A stretch of DNA of 64,000 nt from the NCBI GenBank assembly GCA_015099395.1, contig AP024096.1, forward strand, positions 1,612,001 to 1,676,000, read 5' to 3'. The first letter of the stretch is position 1. Each line of letters opens with the position of its first letter. A program made the translations under genes and the position numbers. Source of the DNA: Ktedonobacteria bacterium brp13. Lineage in GTDB: Bacteria > Chloroflexota > Ktedonobacteria > Ktedonobacterales > Ktedonobacteraceae. Below are positions 16,817 through 24,276 of the stretch, in pieces. The notes beneath the pieces were generated by a model, which worked only from the letters and a program-made list of their open reading frames with translations, made no database searches and had not been told where the DNA came from.

Positions 16817-17892
16817 TCGCTCAAGCTGAACGGGAAGCCCCTTTTTTCAGCGACTCGATCAATCGAGGCGCTGATCTGCGTGAGACGCTCATGCAATGTG
16901 AGCCCTGGTGCCGACAGTGGTGGATGCCCATCGTCGGTGAGCGCGCTGCGTACCGCCAAACAATAATCACGCACGACGGGTGCTTCTTGCCCACCTTCCC
17001 CACCTTCCCCACCTTCCCCACCTTCCCCACCTTCCCCACCTTCCCCACCTTCCCCACCTTCCCCACCCTCTTCTTCCAGACCTCGCTCAATGGCACGGAT
17101 GCCTCGCACTTTTTTCTTCAACTCTTTTTTCGCATGCCGGTCGGCCTCATAGATCGGTTTCGCCGCCTCCCGTAGGTAATGAAAATGGCACAGTTGATGG
17201 GGGATACTGGGAAACACGCTGACGACGGCTTTGCGAATGCTCTGTTGTCCATCGGAGATGATCCCACTCACCGGGACGGCCAGCAGTTCCTTTGCTTCGG
17301 TCAGCAGCCCCGCCAAATCCTTGTGTGCCGAACTGAGTAAGGCTCGCGCCAGCACAATTTCCCCTGAGAGGACTTCGCGGATGACCCAGAGGACTTCATG
17401 CCCCACATCTGGTTGCAGGCCATCGATGGCCAACAGTGCTCGTCCCTGTTTCTCCATCTGCTGGTGCAGACGCTCCCGGCGCTGCAAGTGCACGGTCACC
17501 AACTCTTCGTAGCGGTGCATTGCATGCTCAACCGTTCGTTCGCACACCTGCACCCCTCGCTCCTTCAGCTCCTGATGGATTTCAGGAACGCTCCGGTGTT
17601 CTCGATAGCGCAACGTCCCTATCAATGCAATCACATCCAGTCCGCACTCTCCATGCGGCAATGCCCAACGCCCCTCTTCCTCTGGACGATAGGGCTGCTG
17701 ATAACGTGAACACTGCTGATTACGACATCGACGTACCACGAGCCGGATCTGGCACAATCCTTGGAGTGTAAGGATGGTTCGCTCGGTATGATAGGCGACC
17801 CACATTGGTTGTTCACAGGCGACGCAGGTTTTTCTCTGGGGTTCGAGTTGTCGCTGCTGTTGTGCGGGAGGACGTCGTTCGTTTCGGGACAT
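16801..17892 (-). CDS. Transposase, N-terminal and central part with EGG repeat (first frame)
   Basis: Starts with a Cys-rich zinc-ribbon-like head (CVACEQPMWVAYH, RRCRNQQCSRY). The catalytic core has LLAIDGLQPDVGHEVLWV (first Asp) and GIISDGQQSIRKAV (second Asp), then PHQLCHFHYLREA, the C-x2-H style MULE/ISL3-like region. A run of EGG tripeptides encoded by a 9-bp tandem repeat follows. It ends out of frame 75 codons later. ATG 17892 is preferred; a GTG at 17907 is also in frame. The fragment at 715-828 is a relative. Confidence 0.7.
   Translation of the reverse strand: MSRNERRPPAQQQRQLEPQRKTCVACEQPMWVAYHTERTILTLQGLCQIRLVVRRCRNQQCSRYQQPYRPEEEGRWALPHGECGLDVIALIGTLRYREHRSVPEIHQELKERGVQVCERTVEHAMHRYEELVTVHLQRRERLHQQMEKQGRALLAIDGLQPDVGHEVLWVIREVLSGEIVLARALLSSAHKDLAGLLTEAKELLAVPVSGIISDGQQSIRKAVVSVFPSIPHQLCHFHYLREAAKPIYEADRHAKKELKKKVRGIRAIERGLEEEGGEGGEGGEGGEGGEGGEGGEGGEGGQEAPVVRDYCLAVRSALTDDGHPPLSAPGLTLHERLTQISASIDRVAEKRGFPFSLSDCNDC
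16990..17069. repeat. 9-bp tandem repeat (about eight copies) within a transposase gene
   Basis: Units of CTTCCCCAC repeat about eight times without interruption, read on the minus strand as GGEGGEGG. The length is a multiple of three, so copy-number change leaves the frame intact. It lies between the second catalytic Asp and the Glu helix, in a linker-like position. Confidence 0.9.
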
Positions 17893-18114
17893 CTTTGCTT
17901 TTTCCACCTTCTGCTACTTTTCTTCCTCCTTATATTACCTCTCTTGTCAATATATCCATCTTTTATGGTACCTTGCTTGATTCATTTACGCTGTGTCAAG
18001 AAACCTTTACGATTCTAGTTTTTTTGACCCCTTAGCGGGTCTGTTGGCGCACCGCGTGAGCTCAACCTCTGCCGCTAGTAGAGCAGAAAACAGCAAGAAA
18101 TGTCTCTTTCCTAC

Positions 18115-19353
18115 CAGGGCGATCGCATCTAAATAACCCCATCAACAAAAAGAAAAGGACGAGGAGGTGATAAAATAGGTCGAAAAAGCTGGAGACAAGA
18201 TGATGGAAGAGAACGACCGACGAGATCTGGAAAGCATGTTTGCGCAAGTGGAAGACCCTCGAATGGAGCGGACCAAGCTGCATCGCTTACGAGATATCAT
18301 CATTCTGGCGATCTGTGGAACCATTTGCGGAGCAGAAGGATGGGTTGAGATCGAGGAATTTGGGAACGCCAAAAAGGCTTTTTTTACGGATTTGCTCGAC
18401 TTGCCCAATGGAATTCCGTCTCACGATACGTTCGGGCGGGTATTTGCCCTCATTGATCCGAAACAGTTTGAAGCGAGTTTCATCCAATGGGTGCAAGGGA
18501 TCAGCCAAACAGTCCAAGGAGTGATCGCGATCGATGGCAAAACGCTGCGCCGCTCACACGATCAAGCAGCAGGCAAAAAAGCGCTGCATCTGGTCAGTGC
18601 CTGGGCAGTCGAAAATCGTTTGGTGTTGGCTCAGCTCGCGACGGAAGAGAAATCCAACGAGATTACCGCCATCCCGCTGCTTTTAGAGCAACTGGCACTC
18701 AAAGGCTGCATTGTGACCATTGATGCGATGGGGACACAAACGAAGATTGCCGCGCAGATTATCGAGCAAGGCGGCGACTATGCTCTGGCTCTCAAAGACA
18801 ATCACGGGAACCTGTTTGACGAGGTGAAAGCAACGTTTGCGCTCGCAGAAAAAGACGGCTTTGTGAACTCGTACTGGGAGTCGGATCGACAGGTAGAGAA
18901 AGGTCACGGTCGATTGGAAATTCGCGAACAGTGGACTCTGAATGATCCAGAAATCCTGGCGTATCTCGACCCAGAACACCAGTGGAAAGGCTTGCGAGGC
19001 ATTGGGGTTGTGCGGGCGGAACGGCGCATGGAGCAGAAAACCACCAAAGAAACGCGCTACTTCTTGCTCAGTTTTTCGTCAGTCAAAACCTTTGCTACTG
19101 CGGTCAGAAGCCACTGGGGCATTGAAAACAGCCTACATTGGGTCCTCGATATCGCCTTTCGGGAGGATGAATCGCGCGTCAGGCTCGGTCATGCCGACGA
19201 AAATCTCGCGGTGCTCCGCCATATCAGCTTGAATTTGTTGCGCCAGGAACACTCTTCCCGTGTTGGCATCCATGCCAAACGTCTCAAAGCCGGGTGGGAC
19301 AACCAGTATCTTTTACGCGTTCTGGATGGGGTTAATTAGATGCGATTGCCCTG
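18115..19353 (+). mobile_element. ISAs1-family insertion sequence, complete, with 10-bp target duplication
   Basis: The inverted ends start CAGGGCGATCGCATCTAA (18115) and, at the right, GATGCGATTGCCCTG (to 19353) in complement. The flanks are identical: TCTTTCCTAC at 18105-18114 and 19354-19363. The element is 1239 bp and looks recent. The host sequence rejoined across it was not recognised as a gene. Confidence 0.93.
18200..19339 (+). CDS. ISAs1-family transposase (intact)
   Basis: A 379-residue DDE transposase. Motifs: [26 protein letters not shown] (N-terminal domain), [14 protein letters not shown] (first Asp), [18 protein letters not shown] (second Asp), [12 protein letters not shown] and [24 protein letters not shown] (Glu motif). 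The length is normal for the family and no frameshift is seen. It lies within matching inverted ends and a target duplication, so this copy may be active. Confidence 0.93.
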   Translation: MMEENDRRDLESMFAQVEDPRMERTKLHRLRDIIILAICGTICGAEGWVEIEEFGNAKKAFFTDLLDLPNGIPSHDTFGRVFALIDPKQFEASFIQWVQGISQTVQGVIAIDGKTLRRSHDQAAGKKALHLVSAWAVENRLVLAQLATEEKSNEITAIPLLLEQLALKGCIVTIDAMGTQTKIAAQIIEQGGDYALALKDNHGNLFDEVKATFALAEKDGFVNSYWESDRQVEKGHGRLEIREQWTLNDPEILAYLDPEHQWKGLRGIGVVRAERRMEQKTTKETRYFLLSFSSVKTFATAVRSHWGIENSLHWVLDIAFREDESRVRLGHADENLAVLRHISLNLLRQEHSSRVGIHAKRLKAGWDNQYLLRVLDGVN

Positions 19354-19471
19354 TCTTTCCTACTGTATTTTCGCCCTTTTTGTTTGACCCTCTTTGGCCC
19401 TCTTCGATTCTCTTGGGTGCTCAGTGCCCACGAATTGCGCAACGAGATTGAGAAAGTGCTGAAGAAGTCTT

Positions 19472-20332
19472 CTACTTGATCTGGATACCAAGTCGTTCGA
19501 GGAGGTTACGGCTCAGTTCTGCCTGATATTTGATGGGTTTTTTCTCTGGGCCATGAGAGTCTGACCCTGAACTGATCAATAAGCAGTGGATCTTTGCATA
19601 CTCCCGATACATGACTATCTGCTCTGGTGTGTGGGCGGGATAATAGACTTCAAAGCCATCAATGGGAACTTGCTTTCGGAGCTTATCGAGCAAATGCGTA
19701 TCATAGCGAGTAAATCCGTCTCCCCGTCCAGGGTGGGCGATGAGACACACCGCCCCACTCTGATGAGCAGCATCAACCACCGCAGCAATGTCGTTGGTGG
19801 CCCAAAAGAAACCAGCATCCGTGAGCAATTTCCCTGCGGATGGTTCTCCTGTTCCATAGCCCTGTTTTTTCAAGAGAGCAACCAGAGCGTGTGGTTGTTG
19901 TGCGCTCGGTTTTTCTAAGAGAGCAACCAGTTCATGCTGGTGAAGAAAGAGATGTCCCATCTTTCGGAGGTTCTCATAGACTTCGCTAGTGTTCTCTTGC
20001 TGACGACGCGCAATATCTTGTGCTAAGTCATGCAACTCGTTGTGTTCTGGGTCAAATCCATAGCAGAGCACATCGGTCAGTTCACCGTTCCACGAGGTAC
20101 TCATTTCCACTGCCGTGAGCACGGGCAACTGCTTGCGTGCTGCAAGTTGTTGCAGCGAGGTGGCAGTATCCACACGATCATGATCGGTGATAGCCACCAG
20201 GCCAAACTGTTCACTCACCAGGTAGTCGATCAATTGTTCAGGGGTCCAGGTGCCATCGCTGGAGGTGGTATGCATTTGGAGGTCAATTGTAGCATCAGCC
20301 GCTAGGACCAGATGAGAAGTCAATGGCTTCAA
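19472..20332 (-). CDS. PHP-domain phosphoesterase (RNase AM/YciV-like)
   Basis: A 286-residue protein of the polymerase and histidinol phosphatase family, which uses a metal cluster to hydrolyse phosphoesters. Motifs: DLQMHTTSSDGTWTPEQLI (17-35), AITDHDRVDT (48-56), a lone Glu in LTAVEM (76), LIAHPGRGDG and the C-terminal GSDSHGPEK. These give the His/Asp/Glu ligands of the metal site. Relatives trim 3' ends of RNA or act on short nucleotides; the exact substrate is not shown. The start is a TTG at 20330-20332 behind AAAGGA. It appears complete and stands alone between an IS scar and a repeat region. Confidence 0.85.
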   Translation of the reverse strand: MKPLTSHLVLAADATIDLQMHTTSSDGTWTPEQLIDYLVSEQFGLVAITDHDRVDTATSLQQLAARKQLPVLTAVEMSTSWNGELTDVLCYGFDPEHNELHDLAQDIARRQQENTSEVYENLRKMGHLFLHQHELVALLEKPSAQQPHALVALLKKQGYGTGEPSAGKLLTDAGFFWATNDIAAVVDAAHQSGAVCLIAHPGRGDGFTRYDTHLLDKLRKQVPIDGFEVYYPAHTPEQIVMYREYAKIHCLLISSGSDSHGPEKKPIKYQAELSRNLLERLGIQIK

Positions 20333-20690
20333 GAGCGAATCCTTTCAAAGTCAGCAGATCAGCGTAGACATCTGAAGATCTCTGTTCTCTCTATCTGAAA
20401 TGGATATATCAGTGATAGATAGAGTAACTATTGCCTGAATGGTTTGTCAAGAGGGGGCGCATCAGCCTCTTAGCATCCCCTCTCCCAGCCTGATGACAAG
20501 CTCATTTCTTACGGTTCCTCCACCTCGTTGCGCAATTCGTGGGAGTGGATCGCGGCCCTCTGCAACCACGCGCCAGCCGAACGCATACACACGCTTATGT
20601 AGGTCCTTACAGTATCCTCAGCGGATCGTGGTCCTCGGCAACCTCGTCCTCGTTGCCAGCGCACAATACAAATACACACTTACGGTATCC
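20333..20690. repeat. Intergenic region with a diverged tandem duplication of about 75 bp
   Basis: Two related units, about 20548-20621 and 20624-20696, share GATCGYGG-CCTC-GCAACC, AATACAxxxACAC and finish TATCCTCAG. No reading frame is conserved between them. No gene was recognised here. Confidence 0.45.
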
Positions 20691-21128
20691 TCAGGCTCTG
20701 TATAGATTAATCCACAGAGCGTCTAAAAACCTGAAAATGGGTTTGTAAAAAATAAGGAGTAGTGAGCTTGTAATAACTGGAACAAGTAGCCAATGGGAAA
20801 ATTGCTCAGGTGTAGTTACAAATTTTAAAGTGTCTGTGCTTACAAAACCAAACTGGTTATACCACATGCTTAAGCTCATCAAAATAAAAAATAGATGTAC
20901 GCTAATGTAAAATAAAGCAGGTTTTTTTAGGCTAAATGAAAATAAAAGCATGCTCAGAGACAAGCATGGAACAAATATTCTCATGACATCATAAGCAAAG
21001 AAGGCACCAGGAGAAGAAAGATCATTTATCCAGAGTGGGTAGGTCATAATTGGATATACTACTAAGACTAGGAATGAAATAATGCGCAGAATGACATTAT
21101 GTTTGTTGAAATATGTGACTACGGACAT
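20691..21128 (-). CDS. Small integral membrane protein, unknown function
   Basis: A 145-residue protein with four predicted hydrophobic segments: about 13-31 (VILRIISFLVLVVYPIMTY), 45-64, 69-89 and 112-130. The start at 21128 follows AGAAGGA. AT-rich codon use differs from the flanking IS DNA. No family was recognised. It has no clear operon partner; the nearest genes are a PHP protein downstream and a P-loop ATPase far upstream on the same strand. Confidence 0.6.
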   Translation of the reverse strand: MSVVTYFNKHNVILRIISFLVLVVYPIMTYPLWINDLSSPGAFFAYDVMRIFVPCLSLSMLLFSFSLKKPALFYISVHLFFILMSLSMWYNQFGFVSTDTLKFVTTPEQFSHWLLVPVITSSLLLIFYKPIFRFLDALWINLYRA

Positions 21129-21648
21129 ATTTTTCCTTCTTTCTATTTTTGTTAGTTGGTAAATACCAGTGATAAGTGGAATCTGGACAATTACTCTGGT
21201 GATTGCATGAGATGCTGTTACACAAAGAAACGTGTCTTTCTTGGCTTACCAGGGCGTATGAGCAGCAAATGAACAAGGCGGAAAGAACTGATAACCACCA
21301 GAATAATTGTACAGATTTCGCCATCGGAATAGATTTATTTACACATAGCGATCAAAAACACGCATCCTTGCCCTCCAAAACAACTATTCAAATTTGTCTA
21401 TTACAATAACGCATTGGATTCAATTAAATCAAATCTTGAATATATACGTATTCTGTATCTCATCGTTCTTTTCAAAGGACCAGTAGGAACGGAGGTGCAA
21501 CATGGCATGTTTTCCCCGTTCCTTTCTATTTGTACCTTCAGCTCATGAAGAATTTTTTTACATATGCAGCGCTTGCTACCGTTTTTGTAGAAGAGGGAAA
21601 GATTACTGTCTATAGAGAAGGAAGAACTTTCCATGAAAGGAGTTTGCG
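21129..21648. other. Intergenic region, no recognised gene
   Basis: About 520 bases of mixed composition. Short frames on both strands have no coding character. Nothing firm was seen. Confidence 0.4.
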
Positions 21649-21750
21649 ATGAAAAAAAGTGTGCTCGTCTTGGTGGTGACGGTCCTCGCATTGCCAGTGT
21701 TATTTGTGCTGAGGACCGTCTTACATCAGGTAGCTTTCGGGGAAACCTAG
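21649..21750 (+). CDS. Possible 33-residue single-span membrane peptide
   Basis: ATG 21649 follows AAAGGAG at a good distance. The product, MKKSVLVLVVTVLALPVLFV and a short polar tail ending VAFGET, has a positively charged head and one hydrophobic span, like a small membrane peptide or a bare signal peptide. The frame is short and isolated. Stretch 21751-21907 holds nothing else. Confidence 0.35.
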   Translation: MKKSVLVLVVTVLALPVLFVLRTVLHQVAFGET

Positions 21751-21907
21751 CCAAATGAGTCCTGACTCTGGCGTGTAGCAATTGCTGGAACAAAATTGAG
21801 TCCCTCTTGGAACAATGGCGAGGGTCTTCAAGCTCAGAGAGCTGTTTGAAAATGGGAAATGCCTGTTTTACAGTCCTTTTTATTCCAGGCGATACTACCC
21901 ACTAGAG

Positions 21908-23569
21908 TCAAGACTCACTTGGCCAGGTTTCATCCCAAAGTGTTGGTGACATATTTGCATTGGGGATTTTAATTATTTTCTTATCCTTAATTTTAATTTC
22001 TTCTGGGTCATAGATAAGGCTGGATTTACGTAGTGAATCATCACTATCTGGTCTCCAAAACTTTATATCGTCCAAACCATATTTCATCCTAGCTCCAGTA
22101 TACTGGCTAATATCTATCATATATGCCTCAAATATCTGCCTAGGATGCCCACTTTTGACCGTGACATGACTCCTAATCTTATGAAGAAGTCGCAAGTCTA
22201 CAAGTTCTTGAATAAGATCTACCCATCCTCCATGAGCTTTCTGATCAATAAGAAACACGTTCGTGTTTAAATCATCAACGTAATAAGAAACCAGCTTTTG
22301 AAACATACCTTCTAGCTTCGTTTGATCATCAGTTGCATCTCTTATAAGCTCTTGTCTTTTGGATGTATCGTAATCCCCTGCTGCTCCGTTCACATCCTCT
22401 ATTGCTATTCTTGGTCCTCTCTGAGCAGTGCCATGACTCATAATACGCTCTCTAGCAACAGTCACAGATCGCCTAAAAATACCTAAGAAATCTCTAGCAA
22501 CGCCCCCACTAGCAAGAATAAGGCGATCAACAGCATCATCAACGAGGAGATCTTGCCTTGTAACTTCTTGAGTATCGTCTATAAATTTGTTGAGGATCCT
22601 AATGAGGAATTGTTTCGTAATAGTATATTTTTCCAAAGTTAAATCTAGATCAATATCTTCTGCGTCATCTCCTAGTTTGATACCTACTGGGGGATCTCCG
22701 TTAATATACCATTGAGTTCGATGACGAATGGTACCAATCTTTAACCAGAGATTATGGCCTTTTGCAAGCCGATGAAAGTAATCAATCAGACGTGCTTGAT
22801 CAACCCGTCGTATGTGATACAAGTCATCTAGAAATAGATAAGAATCTCCATCTGAAAGTTGATTCATTCTATCGAAAAGGCCTTGGAATTCAAGGATATG
22901 TGTGTGAAGATAATCTGTCTTAGATCGACGATACGCTTCATCCAATTCTTGGCTTCCATTTACCTTATGACTATCACTAAGTTTACCAGAAACATTGATT
23001 TTATTTAGCCCAACTTGCAATCCTAATTCTGTTTGCCCGGTTACTTCGTGTTCATTTCTAATGATTCGATGTGTGTCTATATCATCCGCAGAATGTAGCT
23101 GACTAGTGAGTAAGTCAATGTGTATATGAAGAGTTTGGGCAAGTATAATAGCATCTTCCCTGTTAAAAGCAGCACGACTCGGATGAGTATCAAAGTATTT
23201 ATTCCAAAAGGAAGTTTTAGTAGCAGGATTAATTGCAGCCGTAGTAAGCCATTCTTCAAACTCACTGAATGTTTTAATTAAGACACTTAATAGAACATCT
23301 GGATAACTATGACCTTTAAACACTTCCAGATCAATATAAGCTATAGGGCGTCTATCAATAGTAAGGTCAGAAGCGGCTTTGCGGAGTAAGCTTGATTTTA
23401 CAGAACCTCGTCGTCCAAATATTACATGATGTTGTTTACTCACTGCTCGCTGAAGTGTTCCTTGACTCGGCTCAATAAAACGTCTAATATCTTTTGTGGA
23501 GCGCATATTTTGTTCAATATCAATAGTTAACTTTTCGACAGCTGGAGATTCTAGAACATTCTTTACCAT
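21908..23569 (-). CDS. P-loop (AAA/STAND-type) ATPase with altered Walker A
   Basis: A 553-residue cytosolic protein. The P-loop is HHVIFGRRGSVKSSLLRK (48-65), where the family has GRRGSGKSS: the glycine before the catalytic Lys is Val 57 (GTA, 23399-23401). Walker B is SYLFLDDLYHI (243-253). A sensor-like segment LKIGTIRHRTQW and a winged-helix-like C-terminal part (YVDDLNTNVFLIDQ, VDLRLLHKIRSH) follow. The layout is that of the Sll1717-like or ORC/Cdc6-like regulatory ATPases often found in defence or accessory islands; its role is not known. The gene is AT-rich and alone. The G-to-V change should weaken ATP binding or hydrolysis. Confidence 0.7.
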   Translation of the reverse strand: MVKNVLESPAVEKLTIDIEQNMRSTKDIRRFIEPSQGTLQRAVSKQHHVIFGRRGSVKSSLLRKAASDLTIDRRPIAYIDLEVFKGHSYPDVLLSVLIKTFSEFEEWLTTAAINPATKTSFWNKYFDTHPSRAAFNREDAIILAQTLHIHIDLLTSQLHSADDIDTHRIIRNEHEVTGQTELGLQVGLNKINVSGKLSDSHKVNGSQELDEAYRRSKTDYLHTHILEFQGLFDRMNQLSDGDSYLFLDDLYHIRRVDQARLIDYFHRLAKGHNLWLKIGTIRHRTQWYINGDPPVGIKLGDDAEDIDLDLTLEKYTITKQFLIRILNKFIDDTQEVTRQDLLVDDAVDRLILASGGVARDFLGIFRRSVTVARERIMSHGTAQRGPRIAIEDVNGAAGDYDTSKRQELIRDATDDQTKLEGMFQKLVSYYVDDLNTNVFLIDQKAHGGWVDLIQELVDLRLLHKIRSHVTVKSGHPRQIFEAYMIDISQYTGARMKYGLDDIKFWRPDSDDSLRKSSLIYDPEEIKIKDKKIIKIPNANMSPTLWDETWPSES

Positions 23570-23891
23570 ATCTTATTCTCAATCACTTTCCTTACATGAC
23601 ATGTGCATAAAGAACATATTTTCGAAACATCTTAAGTAATTACATATAATACCAGAAACAATATTTTCTGTCTACTCATACATAACGTATAAAATAACTT
23701 AGAGTACAAATAACCACCGTTATCTGCACTCAGCTATACAGCATGGAAGGCTACTCTTCCTCTATTTCCCTTTACTACTCCGGTTGTGAAATTTGTCACT
23801 TGAATGCGTATATACATATATATATGTATATACCATATTTTATCTGGTATGACTATTTGCTTGTTTTCCTGACGAGAGGAAGGAGCTGCTC
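23570..23891. promoter_or_regulatory. AT-rich divergent intergenic region with a 26-bp palindrome
   Basis: The ATPase gene leaves to the left and the NLR-like module to the right. GTATATACATATA and its complement (23808-23833) form a perfect 26-bp palindrome about 60 bases before the start of the small gene at 23892. It could extrude as a cruciform or bind a dimeric regulator. Confidence 0.45.
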
Positions 23892-24266
23892 ATGACCCAA
23901 TTTCATCAAGAGCATCAGCAGGTGTTCGGCCAGCAGCAAAACGCTGGTGGGGATATCCACAATGCCAACCAATCGCTCACCTTTGGCACAGTGCAACGCC
24001 CTGAAGATCTTGCCACCCTGCTGACCCAGCTACAGGATACCATCACGCATGCCACGACGGATGGGATATTGCCGAAAAAGACGGGGATTGATGCCAAGGC
24101 TGCCCTGGAGAAAGCCGTGGTAGAGGCAGAAGAACCCAAACCAGATAAGAAGAGCTTGCTGGATTATCTCACGACGGCGAAGACCTTGATCGAAAGTATT
24201 ACGGCCGCCAGTGGCCTGATTCCTTCCATCGTGACGGCCATTGAGGCAGTGCACAAAGTCTTGTAG
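23892..24266 (+). CDS. Small partner protein of a STAND/NLR-like receptor (shared N-terminal motif)
   Basis: A 124-residue protein whose N-terminus, FGQQQNAGGDIHNANQ (12-27), is shared with the N-terminus of the next gene's product (FQQNAGHDIINHY). The middle is charged and helical (KAALEKAVVEAEEPKPDKKSL) and the C-terminus is a hydrophobic helix (TAASGLIPSIVTAIEAVHKVL). Proteins of this form are widespread beside NB-ARC/TPR genes. A short motif repeated on receptor and partner is the hallmark of amyloid-type signalling pairs described for bacterial NLR-like proteins, so a membrane-acting effector is plausible, but that is inference. SD is GGAAGGAG upstream; the next start is 10 bases downstream of the stop. 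Confidence 0.75.
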   Translation: MTQFHQEHQQVFGQQQNAGGDIHNANQSLTFGTVQRPEDLATLLTQLQDTITHATTDGILPKKTGIDAKAALEKAVVEAEEPKPDKKSLLDYLTTAKTLIESITAASGLIPSIVTAIEAVHKVL

Positions 24267-24276
24267 AGGGGCTGGC

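Larger units (their letters stand above)
16207..18029 (-). mobile_element. Insertion sequence with two-frame DDE transposase (family uncertain)
   Basis: Imperfect inverted ends: the left end begins TGACAAAAAAAACTAGGATC (16208-16227). The right end (about 17996-18029) reads, as reverse complement, GGTCAAAAAAACTAGAATCG. Both continue GTAAA...TTCTTGA/TTCCTTGA. The transposase lies in two overlapping frames (16801-17892 and 16220-16816). No clear target duplication was found. The right flank (18030-18104) is short unrecognised sequence. Confidence 0.75.

Noticed and set aside
21908..23569. Assignment of the P-loop ATPase to a specific named anti-phage system
   Set aside because: Only P-loop features are visible and no nuclease or toxin partner is adjacent; the evidence does not support a specific system.
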